42,495 bases of DNA from Teretinema sp964641135 (lineage in GTDB: Bacteria; Spirochaetota; Spirochaetia; Treponematales; Treponemataceae), in the NCBI GenBank assembly GCA_964641135.1, contig CAZXJV010000013.1:1-42495 (forward strand), written 5' to 3'. Position numbers and translations under genes: made by a program. The notes beneath the pieces are model-generated. The model had not been told where the DNA came from and made no database searches. It saw nothing but the letters and a program-made list of their open reading frames with translations. Of this stretch, positions 8,001 to 15,628 are shown piece after piece. Position 1 is the first letter of the stretch. Every line of letters starts with the position of its first letter.

Positions 8001-8435
8001 ATGACTTTTGTTTCATGGTGTATTGCAGTTCTGGAAAGGCATTCGTTTATTCCTGCTTTGGTAACGGTCGTGTCACTCACGCTTTTTGCCGCTTCGCTGG
8101 TTTTCTTGCCCGCGCTGGCCGCCTGCATTCCGGAGGACTACTTTTTACCTAAACAGCTCAGGCGGCCGCGGCCGGTCAGGGTTTTTTTCGGGCCGGCCCG
8201 GATTGCAGCCCTGGTGTTTAAAAATCTTTTAGGGCTGTTCCTGCTTGGTGCCGGTATCGTGATGCTTTTAACTCCCGGGCAGGGGTTGCTGACTATACTG
8301 TTCAGCCTGTTCGTGCTCAATTTTCCGGGAAAACGCCGCCTGGAGCTTGCCCTGATCCGCCGGCCTGCCCTGTACCGGGCGGTAAATGCCCTGCGCCGCC
8401 TGCGCGGCAAACCGCCGCTGCAGCTCCCGGATTGA
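8001..8435 (+). CDS. PGPGW-type small membrane protein
   Basis: The product is 144 residues. An N-terminal hydrophobic helix (about 18-42) is followed by a basic cytoplasmic-looking stretch (KQLRRPRPVRVFFG). A helical pair around GLFLLGAGIVMLLTPGQG then LTILFSLFVLNFPGKRR comes next; the central TPGQG is the place where the PGPGW family has its signature Pro-Gly-Pro-Gly. The C-terminus is basic and soluble. Function of the family is unknown. A strong AAGGAGG site lies 8-14 nt upstream, and a G9 tract lies in the promoter region. Confidence 0.7.
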   Translation: MTFVSWCIAVLERHSFIPALVTVVSLTLFAASLVFLPALAACIPEDYFLPKQLRRPRPVRVFFGPARIAALVFKNLLGLFLLGAGIVMLLTPGQGLLTILFSLFVLNFPGKRRLELALIRRPALYRAVNALRRLRGKPPLQLPD

Positions 8436-8600
8436 GGTACGGCCAGGGCGTGCTGACGTCCGGCGAACGTAAAATCGCGTGCCCCTTTCTTGACCCGTGC
8501 TTTTTCCGCCCTTACACTTACTGTGACTCGTTTTGTCTTGACAAACGGGGAACCCCATGTGCCCGGCACGTTTTTTTTAGATGCCGGGAAGGAGTACCTG

Positions 8601-11600
8601 ATGAAGCCTGGATTTATACGTTTTAGCGCGCGTTCTGCGGGCGTGTGGTTTGTATGTATAGCTTTTTGTGCGGTGTTTGCAGTGGTTCTGACCGGATGCC
8701 CGGGGGCAACGACTGCAAAACGGCCGGTAGTTCCGATCGGTCCGACGAATCCGTATCCGATAAACCCGGTGGAGCCGGAAAATCCGAATGATGGTGAAGA
8801 GCCGGACGCCGAGCCCGGCAAGCTGATCGTGCAGGGACGCAGCGGGCATGTGCTGCTGGTGTGGGTTGATGAGCGGGACGATGAGGATAGCTGGATTGTT
8901 CAAAAATCAACTTCTGCTGATTTTTCGAATCCTGTTGTGTTAATAAAAGATGCAGACAGCGAACGTCATGAACATGAACTATCTGTGTACAGCAGTGAAG
9001 ACAGAACAACGGTGCGCTGGTGGTACCGGGTAGCTCCCAGAAAAGCCGGTGTGATGATTGGTCCCTGGATGGCCGCAGGGCCGGTGAATCCGGTGGGCCG
9101 GGTGCATCCCCGTACGCCGGGGGCCACGTTCGCTCCTGTTGATCTGAATGGTGATGATCCCGGTTTTGGCTGGACTGATGCGACCTGGGGCCTTGGTGCC
9201 CGATACACAGCCGGTGCAGGAAGCGATGTTACCTTCGGTGTGTACTCAAGCGCGGCAGAGCGTGTTTTGCTGGAATTGTACAGCCAGGCCCTTCCCGGAG
9301 TGCCTGTTGCAGCTTCGGCTATAACCTGGGTACGGCAGGATTACTGGCTTGAAAAGGGCGAGAACAATATCTGGCGTGCACAGCTTTCCAATGTGCCTGA
9401 GGGTACCTATTATACCTTCCGTGTCTGGGGGCCCGGCTGGGACTGGACACCGGAGTGGACACGCGGGAATTCCGACAAGGGTTTTGTTTCCGATATAGCG
9501 ACTGCTTACGGCCGATCCGGGCACCGCTTTAACCCCAATAAGACCGTATTTGACCCTTATACCTATGAAATTTCACACGACAAGGAAAACCCCTATCTTA
9601 TCAGCCTGGGTTTGAACGGTCATATCTATGCTACCGGTCCCGGTGTGCATAACTTTGGAGCCCACGGCGGTTCGATGCCGCGCCGGAACTTTGATAACGG
9701 TATATTTGCTCCCAAGGGTATTATTCTGTACAGCCCTTCACTTGGTTCTATCGGTGCACGGCCGAACCTTCCGCAGGAAGATCTGATAGTCATGGAAACC
9801 CATGTGCGGGGATTGACCAGGCACGATTCAGCCGGGAGTCTTGCGAGTATTTTGAGCGGGTTTGACGGCTTTGACGGTGTGCAGAACATTCCCGAATCCA
9901 AGCGCGGTACCTACGCCGGTGCTGCACTGATGGCGCCGTATCTTAAGGGATTGGGCTTTACCGCAATTGAGCTTCTGCCGGTGCATGAAACCGCCAATGA
10001 CGACAATACCGAGGGAGTCTGGAGTGCAACGACGCCGGGGCAGGTTCCGGGAAATTTCTGGGGCTATATGACCTACGGCTTTTTTGCCCCCGACCGGCGT
10101 TATTCTTCGGACAAAACCGCAGGCGGGCCTACCCGCGAGTTCCGCGATATGGTGAATGCCTTCCATGCCGAGGGTATCGAGGTGATTCTTGATGTGGTAT
10201 ATAACCACACCGGCGAGGGCGGTTCCTGGGGAGATTCTACCCTGGATCAGCGGCAAACCGCGGAGATGAGCAGTTTTAAGGGCTTTGACAACGAGCAGTA
10301 CTACATGCTGACCGGATCGGGTGCATCGGCCGGGCATTATTACATGAACTATTCGGGTACCGGCAACGTTATGGATGTGCGTAATCAGATAGTTCAGGAT
10401 CTGGTGATCGACTCGCTTACGTACTGGATAGACGAGATGGGCGCAAGCGGATTCCGCTTTGACCTTGCCTATATTCTGGGACGTACCGCAGCTGATTACG
10501 GCTTTCAGGGCGGTGCCAGTCCCTTGCTAAACAGCATCCGGGCTTTGGGTAACACAAAAAACGCAAAGATGATTGCGGAGGCCTGGGACCTGGGCGGTTA
10601 TGGTGTGGGCGGGTTCCCCTCCGGAAGCGGTGTGGGCGACTGGGCAGAGTGGAATGACAAATTCCGCGACCCCTTGCGTGACTGGATACGCCGCACCGGC
10701 GGCGGTTTTACATCGGCATTTGCCGGTTCATCAAGCACCTTTCCGACCGGACCGCATAAAACAGTCAACTTTATTGTAGCCCATGACGGTTTTACGATGA
10801 TGGATCTGGTTTCATACAACATGAATAGCGGTTCCGAACGCGATGCCATAAACCTTGGCCTGCGCTATCCGTTCGGACCTTCGGACGGGGGAAAGGACAA
10901 CAACCGTTCATGGGACCACGGCGGGGACACTGCCCTGCGCCGGCAGCAGATGCGCAACCTGTGGACCATGCTGATGCTGGCACGGGGTGTTCCGATGACA
11001 GTGTACGGTGACGAGTTCGGCCGCACCCAGAACGGCAACAATAATCCTTACAAGATTGACACAGTTGCCACCTGGAATAACTACAACATGTTGAGTACCA
11101 ATACTCCGCATACGGTTGCGACCGGAACCAGCGGTCCGGGGTATCACAACAATTACGGCACCGATACAGGTCCTGCAGGCAAAAATGCCTTTTTCAGCTT
11201 CGCACGATATTTGACGCGGTTGCGCAGGGATTCAGCGGGACTTAAGTCCCGCACCCATGGCGGGGATTTTACCCTGAGCGGTCCCAAGGGTACCTGGGTT
11301 GATGAGTGGGCCTTCCGCACCAGCATTAACGGCGGCGGTACGGTCAGTGAGGGAATTTTCCTGGTTATGGCTAACAGCAATAACTTTGCGGTTAATTTTG
11401 ACCTGTGGGACCCGGGCTCTCTGTTTGAATGGCGGCGCATCATTAATACTGATAGTGGTCATGAAGCAAATGCCAATGTGTGGCCGCTGGAGGGGACAAC
11501 CCAGTCTTTCACTACAGCCTCTGCAGATTACAGTGTACCGGCCCGAAGTATCATCGTGTTCCAGAAGGCCTACCGCAGTGATATTACGCCGGCTTCGCTT

Positions 11601-12182
11601 GCAGGGGCCGTTACTGCTCTTACCCGGCCTGCGCTGGGAGATACCGGCCTTATGTTGCCTGAGGTTCCTGCCGGTTTTACGATCGGGGTGCAGACTTCCA
11701 GTGCCCCCGGAGTTATAGCCCTGAGCGGAGTTATTACACCGCCTGTGGCAACCACGGTAGTAAACGTTACCCTGCGTGTTACCAAAACAGAAGGCGGGGC
11801 TACTGCCGATACAGTAAGTCTTGCGGTTCTTGTTCCCGGCACCGGAAGCGGAACACCAACGATTACCCGGCTACGTACTAACTACAACACAAACTTTGGT
11901 GAGGATATCTTTGTCCTGTATCGTATCAGGGATGGAGTACATACTGTACAGGACTGGACAACGGCTTCGGCCGTCTGGGCGGGCGGCGGCACACAGGGCG
12001 GTAACGAATATAACTGGGAGCTGGCAGTAAGCTACTCCGGGGCTGCCACCCAGATAGACTGGAAAGCTTTTATGCGGAAGTCGGGTGCTTCTGACTCCTG
12101 GATGCCTGACCCTGACCGGACCAGCGGCTTTGGTCAGAGCCATTTTTCGGCCTGGAATAACAGCGTGAATCACTATGAGTGA
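8601..12182 (+). CDS. Secreted GH13 debranching enzyme (isoamylase/GlgX type) lipoprotein
   Basis: The product is 1193 residues. It has an N-terminal signal with lipobox LTGC (lipidated Cys33), a proline-rich linker, then an N-terminal carbohydrate-binding/early-set domain (about 200-290). The GH13 barrel has DVVYNH (531-536), nucleophile FRFDLAY (D621), acid/base IAEAW (E660) and AHDGF (D729), followed by GGKDNNRSWDHGG, typical of isoamylase/GlgX enzymes cleaving alpha-1,6 bonds. After the barrel come an Ig-like module and a C-terminal region with YNTNFGEDIFVLY, probably binding starch. It is far longer than GlgX (about 700) and is extracellular, so a starch/glycogen scavenging role is likely. 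The ATG follows AAGGAG at 8589-8594; an earlier ATG would hide the signal peptide. The last 8 nt overlap the next gene. Confidence 0.9.
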   Translation: MKPGFIRFSARSAGVWFVCIAFCAVFAVVLTGCPGATTAKRPVVPIGPTNPYPINPVEPENPNDGEEPDAEPGKLIVQGRSGHVLLVWVDERDDEDSWIVQKSTSADFSNPVVLIKDADSERHEHELSVYSSEDRTTVRWWYRVAPRKAGVMIGPWMAAGPVNPVGRVHPRTPGATFAPVDLNGDDPGFGWTDATWGLGARYTAGAGSDVTFGVYSSAAERVLLELYSQALPGVPVAASAITWVRQDYWLEKGENNIWRAQLSNVPEGTYYTFRVWGPGWDWTPEWTRGNSDKGFVSDIATAYGRSGHRFNPNKTVFDPYTYEISHDKENPYLISLGLNGHIYATGPGVHNFGAHGGSMPRRNFDNGIFAPKGIILYSPSLGSIGARPNLPQEDLIVMETHVRGLTRHDSAGSLASILSGFDGFDGVQNIPESKRGTYAGAALMAPYLKGLGFTAIELLPVHETANDDNTEGVWSATTPGQVPGNFWGYMTYGFFAPDRRYSSDKTAGGPTREFRDMVNAFHAEGIEVILDVVYNHTGEGGSWGDSTLDQRQTAEMSSFKGFDNEQYYMLTGSGASAGHYYMNYSGTGNVMDVRNQIVQDLVIDSLTYWIDEMGASGFRFDLAYILGRTAADYGFQGGASPLLNSIRALGNTKNAKMIAEAWDLGGYGVGGFPSGSGVGDWAEWNDKFRDPLRDWIRRTGGGFTSAFAGSSSTFPTGPHKTVNFIVAHDGFTMMDLVSYNMNSGSERDAINLGLRYPFGPSDGGKDNNRSWDHGGDTALRRQQMRNLWTMLMLARGVPMTVYGDEFGRTQNGNNNPYKIDTVATWNNYNMLSTNTPHTVATGTSGPGYHNNYGTDTGPAGKNAFFSFARYLTRLRRDSAGLKSRTHGGDFTLSGPKGTWVDEWAFRTSINGGGTVSEGIFLVMANSNNFAVNFDLWDPGSLFEWRRIINTDSGHEANANVWPLEGTTQSFTTASADYSVPARSIIVFQKAYRSDITPASLAGAVTALTRPALGDTGLMLPEVPAGFTIGVQTSSAPGVIALSGVITPPVATTVVNVTLRVTKTEGGATADTVSLAVLVPGTGSGTPTITRLRTNYNTNFGEDIFVLYRIRDGVHTVQDWTTASAVWAGGGTQGGNEYNWELAVSYSGAATQIDWKAFMRKSGASDSWMPDPDRTSGFGQSHFSAWNNSVNHYE

Positions 12183-12609
12183 ACTTGCCAACTGCAATAA
12201 ACATTCTCTTTTCGGCGGTTTTAGTGTTGCGGACATTGAGCGGGTGGAGCCTCTGTTTGACCTGCGCTCGTTCAATGAAGGCGCTCCGCTTTTTGATCAG
12301 GGGCAGCCGGTGGATTCCATTTATTTTTTGCTGCGCGGGTCGGTGAGGGTGAGCAGGGGCGGGGAGGAGCTGATCGTTTTTCGGGCGGGCGATTCCTTCG
12401 GGGAGATGGAGATGCTGGATACAAAGCCCGCAGCGGCGACAGTGACTGCCCTTGAGGAGGTGCGTACTGCCTGCCTGGGACACAAGGGCCTTTATGACCT
12501 GTACAAGCTGGACACCAAGCTCTATTCCATTTTTATGATGAACCTGGCCCGCGACCTGGCGCGCCGTTTGCGGCGCATGGACGAGCTGATGGTTCCGGGC
12601 CGCGAGTAG
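12175..12609 (+). CDS. CAP/Crp-type cyclic nucleotide-binding domain protein without HTH
   Basis: The product is 144 residues, essentially one cNMP-binding beta-roll (RGSVRVSRGGEELIVFRAGD, then FGEMEML) plus a C-terminal helix (LARDLARRLRRMDELM). There is no DNA-binding domain, so it must act through protein contact. In canonical CAP domains the phosphate cassette contains an Arg before ATV. Here the sequence is KPAAATV, so the key Arg is Ala and cNMP binding is doubtful. Its start ATG overlaps the stop of the secreted amylase gene by 8 nt, so translation is probably coupled, an odd pairing of an extracellular enzyme with a cytoplasmic sensor. Confidence 0.85.
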   Translation: MSELANCNKHSLFGGFSVADIERVEPLFDLRSFNEGAPLFDQGQPVDSIYFLLRGSVRVSRGGEELIVFRAGDSFGEMEMLDTKPAAATVTALEEVRTACLGHKGLYDLYKLDTKLYSIFMMNLARDLARRLRRMDELMVPGRE

Positions 12610-12628
12610 GCGCTTGCAGGAAATCTGC
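12609..12628 (+). repeat. 20-bp direct repeat of vapC 3' sequence (copy 1; copy 2 at 12983-13002)
   Basis: The 20 bases from GGCGCTTGCAGG are identical at 12609-12628 and 12983-13002. The second copy encodes LALAGNL in the VapC PIN domain. The first lies at the stop of the CAP-like gene and is non-coding. It looks like a leftover from a duplication or from insertion of the toxin gene. Confidence 0.7.
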
Positions 12629-12651
12629 TTTGCGGACTGGTTTACCTGTCC

Positions 12652-12685
12652 TTGACTTGCAGGTTGTGCTATTGTACAATTGTAC
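12652..12685 (+). promoter_or_regulatory. vapC promoter overlapping a palindrome; leaderless start
   Basis: TTGACT (12652-12657), 17 nt, TACAAT (12675-12680). Six nt later comes the ATG at 12687, where +1 is expected. The perfect 12-bp palindrome GTACAATTGTAC (12674-12685) covers the -10 and is a natural operator for the TA complex. No Shine-Dalgarno is present. Confidence 0.7.
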
Positions 12686-12686
12686 T

Positions 12687-13079
12687 ATGGATATAATTGT
12701 AGATGCATCGGCTATTCTTGCTGTCCTCCTGAATGAGCCGCAAAAAGATCGCATTCTGGAATTGACAAGGGGGGTGGAATTCATTGCTCCCTCATGTATC
12801 GAGTATGAGATCGGAAATGCGGTTTCTGCTCTTTTTAGGCGCAAGCTCCTTGATATCTCCGACGGAATACTGGTCTGGCATGCCTATAACAAGGTGCCCA
12901 TAAGACAGCTTGCGCCCGATTTTCATGAGTCCCTCATCATTGCAGGGACAGAAGGCTTGTACGCCTACGATGCATACTACCTGGCGCTTGCAGGAAATCT
13001 GCGCCTTCCGTTATTGACACTGGATGCCGGACTGAAGGCCGCAGCATCCAGGCGCGGCGTAACCTGTTTGGAGGTGTGA
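12687..13079 (+). CDS. vapC: VapC-type PIN-domain toxin ribonuclease
   Basis: The product is 130 residues with the PIN fold: VDASAILAVLLNEP (first catalytic Asp, D6), IEYEIGNAV (Glu), YDAYYLALA (Asp) and LTLDAGL (last Asp). VapC enzymes are Mg-dependent RNases, often cutting tRNA or rRNA. The start is taken at 12687 because the promoter's expected +1 is this A and the conserved N-terminus begins here; the extra upstream frame (from 12630) is not PIN-like. The partner antitoxin follows after 1 nt, so the order is toxin first, the reverse of most vapBC operons. Confidence 0.85.
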   Translation: MDIIVDASAILAVLLNEPQKDRILELTRGVEFIAPSCIEYEIGNAVSALFRRKLLDISDGILVWHAYNKVPIRQLAPDFHESLIIAGTEGLYAYDAYYLALAGNLRLPLLTLDAGLKAAASRRGVTCLEV

Positions 13080-13080
13080 A

Positions 13081-13332
13081 ATGCTGGTAACGACCTATTC
13101 CGAAGCCCGCAAAACCTTTGCGGCTATGCTTGACCGCGCCAGGGCTGACGGTGCAGTGCTAATAAAACGTGCGGACGGTACGCTGTTCCGCCTTTCACCG
13201 GAACGCTCGCCTCTTTCTCCCTTCGATGGAGTTGAAACCACAGTGCAGCTCCCTCCCGGCGCACTTGCATCCGCTCTTGCGCAGGCTAAAGAAGACGCCG
13301 CCAGTCGTCTGATAGGCACTCCGGAGTGTTGA
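13081..13332 (+). CDS. Phd/YefM-type antitoxin for the VapC at 12687
   Basis: The product is 83 residues. The N-terminal half (VTTYSEARKTFAAMLDRARA, then GAVLIKRADGTLFRL) looks like a divergent Phd/YefM DNA-binding domain, and the C-terminal helix (LASALAQAKEDAASRL) would wrap the toxin. GGAGGTG lies just before the ATG, so unlike vapC it is translated with a normal ribosome site. This difference could keep antitoxin synthesis above toxin. It likely represses the promoter at 12652-12685. Confidence 0.75.
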   Translation: MLVTTYSEARKTFAAMLDRARADGAVLIKRADGTLFRLSPERSPLSPFDGVETTVQLPPGALASALAQAKEDAASRLIGTPEC

Positions 13333-13365
13333 TAGGGTCCCGGTCGTCTGTCCGGTAATCCGGAT

Positions 13366-13441
13366 GGCCTGACGCAGGCCCGGGCAGGCCCACGCAGGAT
13401 CCCGGACAGGCCCGCGCAGGCCCTCGCAGGCCCTCGCAGGC
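13366..13441 (+). repeat. GC-rich tandem repeat derived from hipB-like HTH coding sequence
   Basis: About six imperfect 10-bp units of the GCAGGCCCNC type lie downstream of the antitoxin. The first 16 bases (GGCCTGACGCAGGCCC) are identical to 13626-13641, inside the helix-turn-helix codons of the gene at 13560. The array therefore seems to be an expanded partial duplicate of that gene. Confidence 0.6.
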
Positions 13442-13480
13442 TTGTTTCCTGCCTGTAATTCTGTGTACTTGTTTGATTTT

Positions 13481-13553
13481 ATACCTTATAGGGTTTGTTT
13501 TTGAAAAATACCCTAAAGGGTATGTTGACAGATAATACCTTGAAGGGTATATT
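13481..13553 (+). promoter_or_regulatory. hipB-like promoter with three phased operators
   Basis: Three 16-bp palindromes of the form ATACCYT-NN-AGGGTAT lie at 13481-13496 (imperfect), 13508-13523 (perfect, ATACCCTAAAGGGTAT) and 13535-13550. They are spaced exactly 27 bp centre to centre. TTGACA (13525-13530) and TATATT (13548-13553) are 17 nt apart and overlap the last two operators. The ATG at 13560 is 6 nt beyond the -10, so the mRNA would be leaderless. Confidence 0.8.
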
Positions 13554-13559
13554 TTTACC

Positions 13560-13805
13560 ATGGACTTCCCTCTTTTAATACCGGCGCAGCTGGGTATTGC
13601 CCTGAGATCGCGGCGTAAGGCTCTGGGCCTGACGCAGGCCCAGGCAGGATCCCGGGTAGGCCTGCTGCCTAAAACCGTTTCTGCACTGGAAAACCATCCG
13701 GAGCGTGCAGGCCTGGACAGTCTGTACAAGCTGATCTCTGCTCTTGAGCTTGAGCTCTATCTATCGCCGCGTCCGCCCGCTTCCGAGCGCGAAGGGGAAT
13801 GGTAG
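13560..13805 (+). CDS. HipB-like XRE antitoxin/repressor (orphan)
   Basis: The product is 81 residues. Its helix-turn-helix is LGLTQAQAGSRVGLLPKTVS, followed by ALENHPERAGLDSLYKLISA and LELELYLSPR. The protein ends in EW, as E. coli HipB does, and the overall length and layout match HipB, the repressor-antitoxin of the HipA kinase. No hipA follows; the next gene is the yhbD-like gene. A hipA 3' fragment does exist about 9 kb away (22925-23164). The phased operators upstream indicate tight autoregulation. The ATG at 13560 coincides with the expected transcription start and lacks a Shine-Dalgarno. Confidence 0.8.
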   Translation: MDFPLLIPAQLGIALRSRRKALGLTQAQAGSRVGLLPKTVSALENHPERAGLDSLYKLISALELELYLSPRPPASEREGEW

Positions 13806-13863
13806 GATTTACCTCCTTTCTTCCTGAAATACATTGTTTTTCAAAAAAATTGTTCCACTCTTC

Positions 13864-13921
13864 TTGACAATACAACAAAACATTGTTACGTTACCTATGT
13901 AACAAAACATTGTTACATAGG
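13864..13921 (+). promoter_or_regulatory. yhbD promoter, direct repeats and SD-overlapping hairpin
   Basis: TTGACA (13864-13869), 17 nt, TACGTT (13887-13892). The 15-mer ACAAAACATTGTTAC occurs at 13875-13889 and 13902-13916, 27 bp apart. CCTATGTAAC (13894-13903) and GTTACATAGG (13912-13921) form a perfect 10-bp inverted repeat whose right arm runs into the AGGAGG ribosome site. This could block translation as an RNA hairpin or act as a DNA operator. Confidence 0.65.
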
Positions 13922-13930
13922 AGGTGTGTA

Positions 13931-14551
13931 ATGGAGCTGATTTCCAAGAAAGAGCTTCTGGCACAGACCGGTATTTCGTACGGACAGCTGTACCGCTGGA
14001 AGCGGGAAGGGCTGATACCGGAGGACTGGTTTATAAAACAATCGGCTTTTACCGGCCAGGAAACATTTTTTCCGCGGGAGCCGGCTCTGGCACGGGTGCG
14101 GGCGATTCTTGAGCTGAAGGATTCTCATTCTCTTGAGGAATTACGCCATATCCTGCTGAGCGATGCGCTGGCTCCGGTAGACCGTACCCTGACCGAGGCT
14201 CTGGCCGCCGGAGATCCTGGACTACAGCGAATCTTCGAAAGCTGTCCGGGATCAGGATCCTGGCGTATCGGAGAGGCTGCCCTGGTATGGGGACTCTGGC
14301 GAAAGCGGAGCGAGCTTAATCTGGATGAGGCCGCAGCAGGGGCTCTGGCAGCAGGGGCGCTTGAAGCGGCGCGGAGCCAGCCGTCTTTTGACTGTTTTTG
14401 TACTGTGCTGGCCGGAACGGACGGGTATCATGTGTGCTGCTCGACGGGGGCTGTTCTGCCCGGATTTGATCCGGCTCTGAAGGTGTGTACAACAGTGTCG
14501 GTGGGAGAATTGATTGACAGCGCACGTCTTGCGCTGAAGGGAGGAAACTGA
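13931..14551 (+). CDS. YhbD family HTH protein (DUF4004)
   Basis: The product is 206 residues. The N-terminus (LISKKELLAQTGISYGQLYR, then WKREGLIPEDWF and FTGQETFFPRE) is the strongly conserved MerR-like start of the Bacillus YhbD family. The C-terminal half is variable. The ATG at 13931 is set by an AGGAGGTG site 5-6 nt upstream. It overlaps the following bactofilin gene by 1 nt (TGATG). In Bacillus the same neighbourhood yhbD-yhbE-yhbF links this regulator to bactofilins, so it probably controls or cooperates with the polymer. The palindromes in its promoter suggest autoregulation. Confidence 0.8.
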   Translation: MELISKKELLAQTGISYGQLYRWKREGLIPEDWFIKQSAFTGQETFFPREPALARVRAILELKDSHSLEELRHILLSDALAPVDRTLTEALAAGDPGLQRIFESCPGSGSWRIGEAALVWGLWRKRSELNLDEAAAGALAAGALEAARSQPSFDCFCTVLAGTDGYHVCCSTGAVLPGFDPALKVCTTVSVGELIDSARLALKGGN

Positions 14552-15165
14552 TGCAGAATCTGACGATCGATGGAATTGGAACGCTTAATGGCGGTGAATA
14601 CGGAATTGTAAAGGTGGACGGGATTGCCCATATCAACGGCGACCTGGTGTGCGAGACTATGGATGTTGACGGACTTTTGAAGGCTTCCGGTGCTTTAAAG
14701 ACCGGCACCCTGATGTGTGACGGGTCTGCCTCGTTCAAGGGTTCTGTCGCGGCTGGACGCATTGCGGTTGACGGTATGCTCAAGGTAACCGAGGGTAACC
14801 GGATAACTGCAGAAAGCATTGAGTGTGACGGCAGGATGAGTGTATCCGGCGAGATATCGGCTGACAGTATTTCGGCTGACGGCTTTATAGATGCTGCCGA
14901 GATCACCGGTGACTCAATACGCATCCGTTCCTGTCAACGGGGTGCCTTTTTCTTTCTGCGCAGCCGGCATTCCCGGATCCGCATGATCGAGGCAACCAGG
15001 GTGGAACTGCGCGGAGTTGTCGCCGATTCAGTTAACGGCTGCGATGTACGCATTGACCGCGGCTGCAGGATCAAAGCGGTGGACTGCAGCGGAACCCTGT
15101 GGATCTCACCCGGCGCCAGTGTTGGAAGCATCACCGGCACCTATACACGGGTAGCGGAAAAATAA
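14551..15165 (+). CDS. Bactofilin-like polymer-forming protein
   Basis: The product is 204 residues with a right-handed beta-helix pattern of short repeated turns: GIGTLNGGEYGIVKVDGI, then INGDLVCETMDVDG, SGALKTGTLMCDGSASFKG, and a second series IECDGRMSVSGEISADSIS. This is the bactofilin (polymer-forming cytoskeletal) signature. The C-terminal third is less regular. Bactofilins self-assemble into filaments that shape cells or position complexes. It is translationally coupled to the yhbD-like gene and is followed by a strong terminator. Confidence 0.8.
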   Translation: MQNLTIDGIGTLNGGEYGIVKVDGIAHINGDLVCETMDVDGLLKASGALKTGTLMCDGSASFKGSVAAGRIAVDGMLKVTEGNRITAESIECDGRMSVSGEISADSISADGFIDAAEITGDSIRIRSCQRGAFFFLRSRHSRIRMIEATRVELRGVVADSVNGCDVRIDRGCRIKAVDCSGTLWISPGASVGSITGTYTRVAEK

Positions 15166-15176
15166 CACCTTCCCGG

Positions 15177-15206
15177 CCCTGCCGGCCACTCTACCGGCAG
15201 GGTTTT
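15177..15206 (+). terminator. Terminator after bactofilin gene
   Basis: Stem CCCTGCCGG/CCGGCAGGG with an 8-nt loop, followed by TTTT at 15203-15206, then GG and four further T. Confidence 0.85.
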
Positions 15207-15239
15207 GGTTTTAACTCATGCGTCATTATTAAAAAAGAT

Positions 15240-15268
15240 TTGACAGATGAAAAAACCACAGGTAATAA
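15240..15268 (+). promoter_or_regulatory. Promoter of small membrane protein gene
   Basis: TTGACA (15240-15245), 17 nt, TAATAA (15263-15268), with a short leader carrying AAGGAGG at 15279-15285. Confidence 0.6.
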
Positions 15269-15291
15269 TGAGCCATTTAAGGAGGCTTATT

Positions 15292-15585
15292 ATGGTTTTT
15301 GAGACTTCACAGACAATAGCATACATCGCTGTCAGTCTTTTCTTCACCCTGGTTGTCTTTTTAATTACAAGAGAATTCTGGTGCTGGTATTTTAAGATTA
15401 ATGAAAGGAACAAACTACTTGAGCGTCAAAATGCATTGCTCTTGAAACTCTGTAAGTATGAAAAGTATCGCATGATTGAAGACAATCATATTGATCAAGA
15501 AAAATTTAATTTTGTTAAGTGGTCAATTGATGATGATTTAAATGTAAGGAGAAAAGCGCAATCTGACAGTTCCGAGTCTATCTAG
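15292..15585 (+). CDS. Small membrane-anchored protein with REFW motif
   Basis: The product is 97 residues. One membrane helix (about residues 8-29, TIAYIAVSLFFTLVVFLI) is followed by TREFWCWYFKINER and an amphipathic coiled region (LLERQNALLLKLC), then a charged soluble tail. Small proteins with a membrane helix followed by REFWCWY-like sequence are common beside unrelated genes, and I know no function for them. The ATG at 15292 is chosen for its AAGGAGG site; an upstream ATG at 15247 has none. Confidence 0.65.
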   Translation: MVFETSQTIAYIAVSLFFTLVVFLITREFWCWYFKINERNKLLERQNALLLKLCKYEKYRMIEDNHIDQEKFNFVKWSIDDDLNVRRKAQSDSSESI

Positions 15586-15628
15586 CACACTGCTGACAGC
15601 ATCGCGTTTGCAAGTAACTTTTCACCCT

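Noticed and set aside
8138..8821. 227-codon minus-strand frame across the PGPGW and amylase starts
   Set aside because: Arg/Pro-rich composition typical of antisense to GC-rich coding sequence; it crosses two well-supported gene starts.
13366..13441. Possible short CRISPR-like array
   Set aside because: The units are only about 10 bp, contiguous and without spacers; they derive from adjacent coding sequence.
14316..14924. 202-codon minus-strand frame opposite yhbD and bactofilin
   Set aside because: Serine/proline-rich shadow of the bactofilin repeats; the plus-strand proteins are clearly the coding ones.
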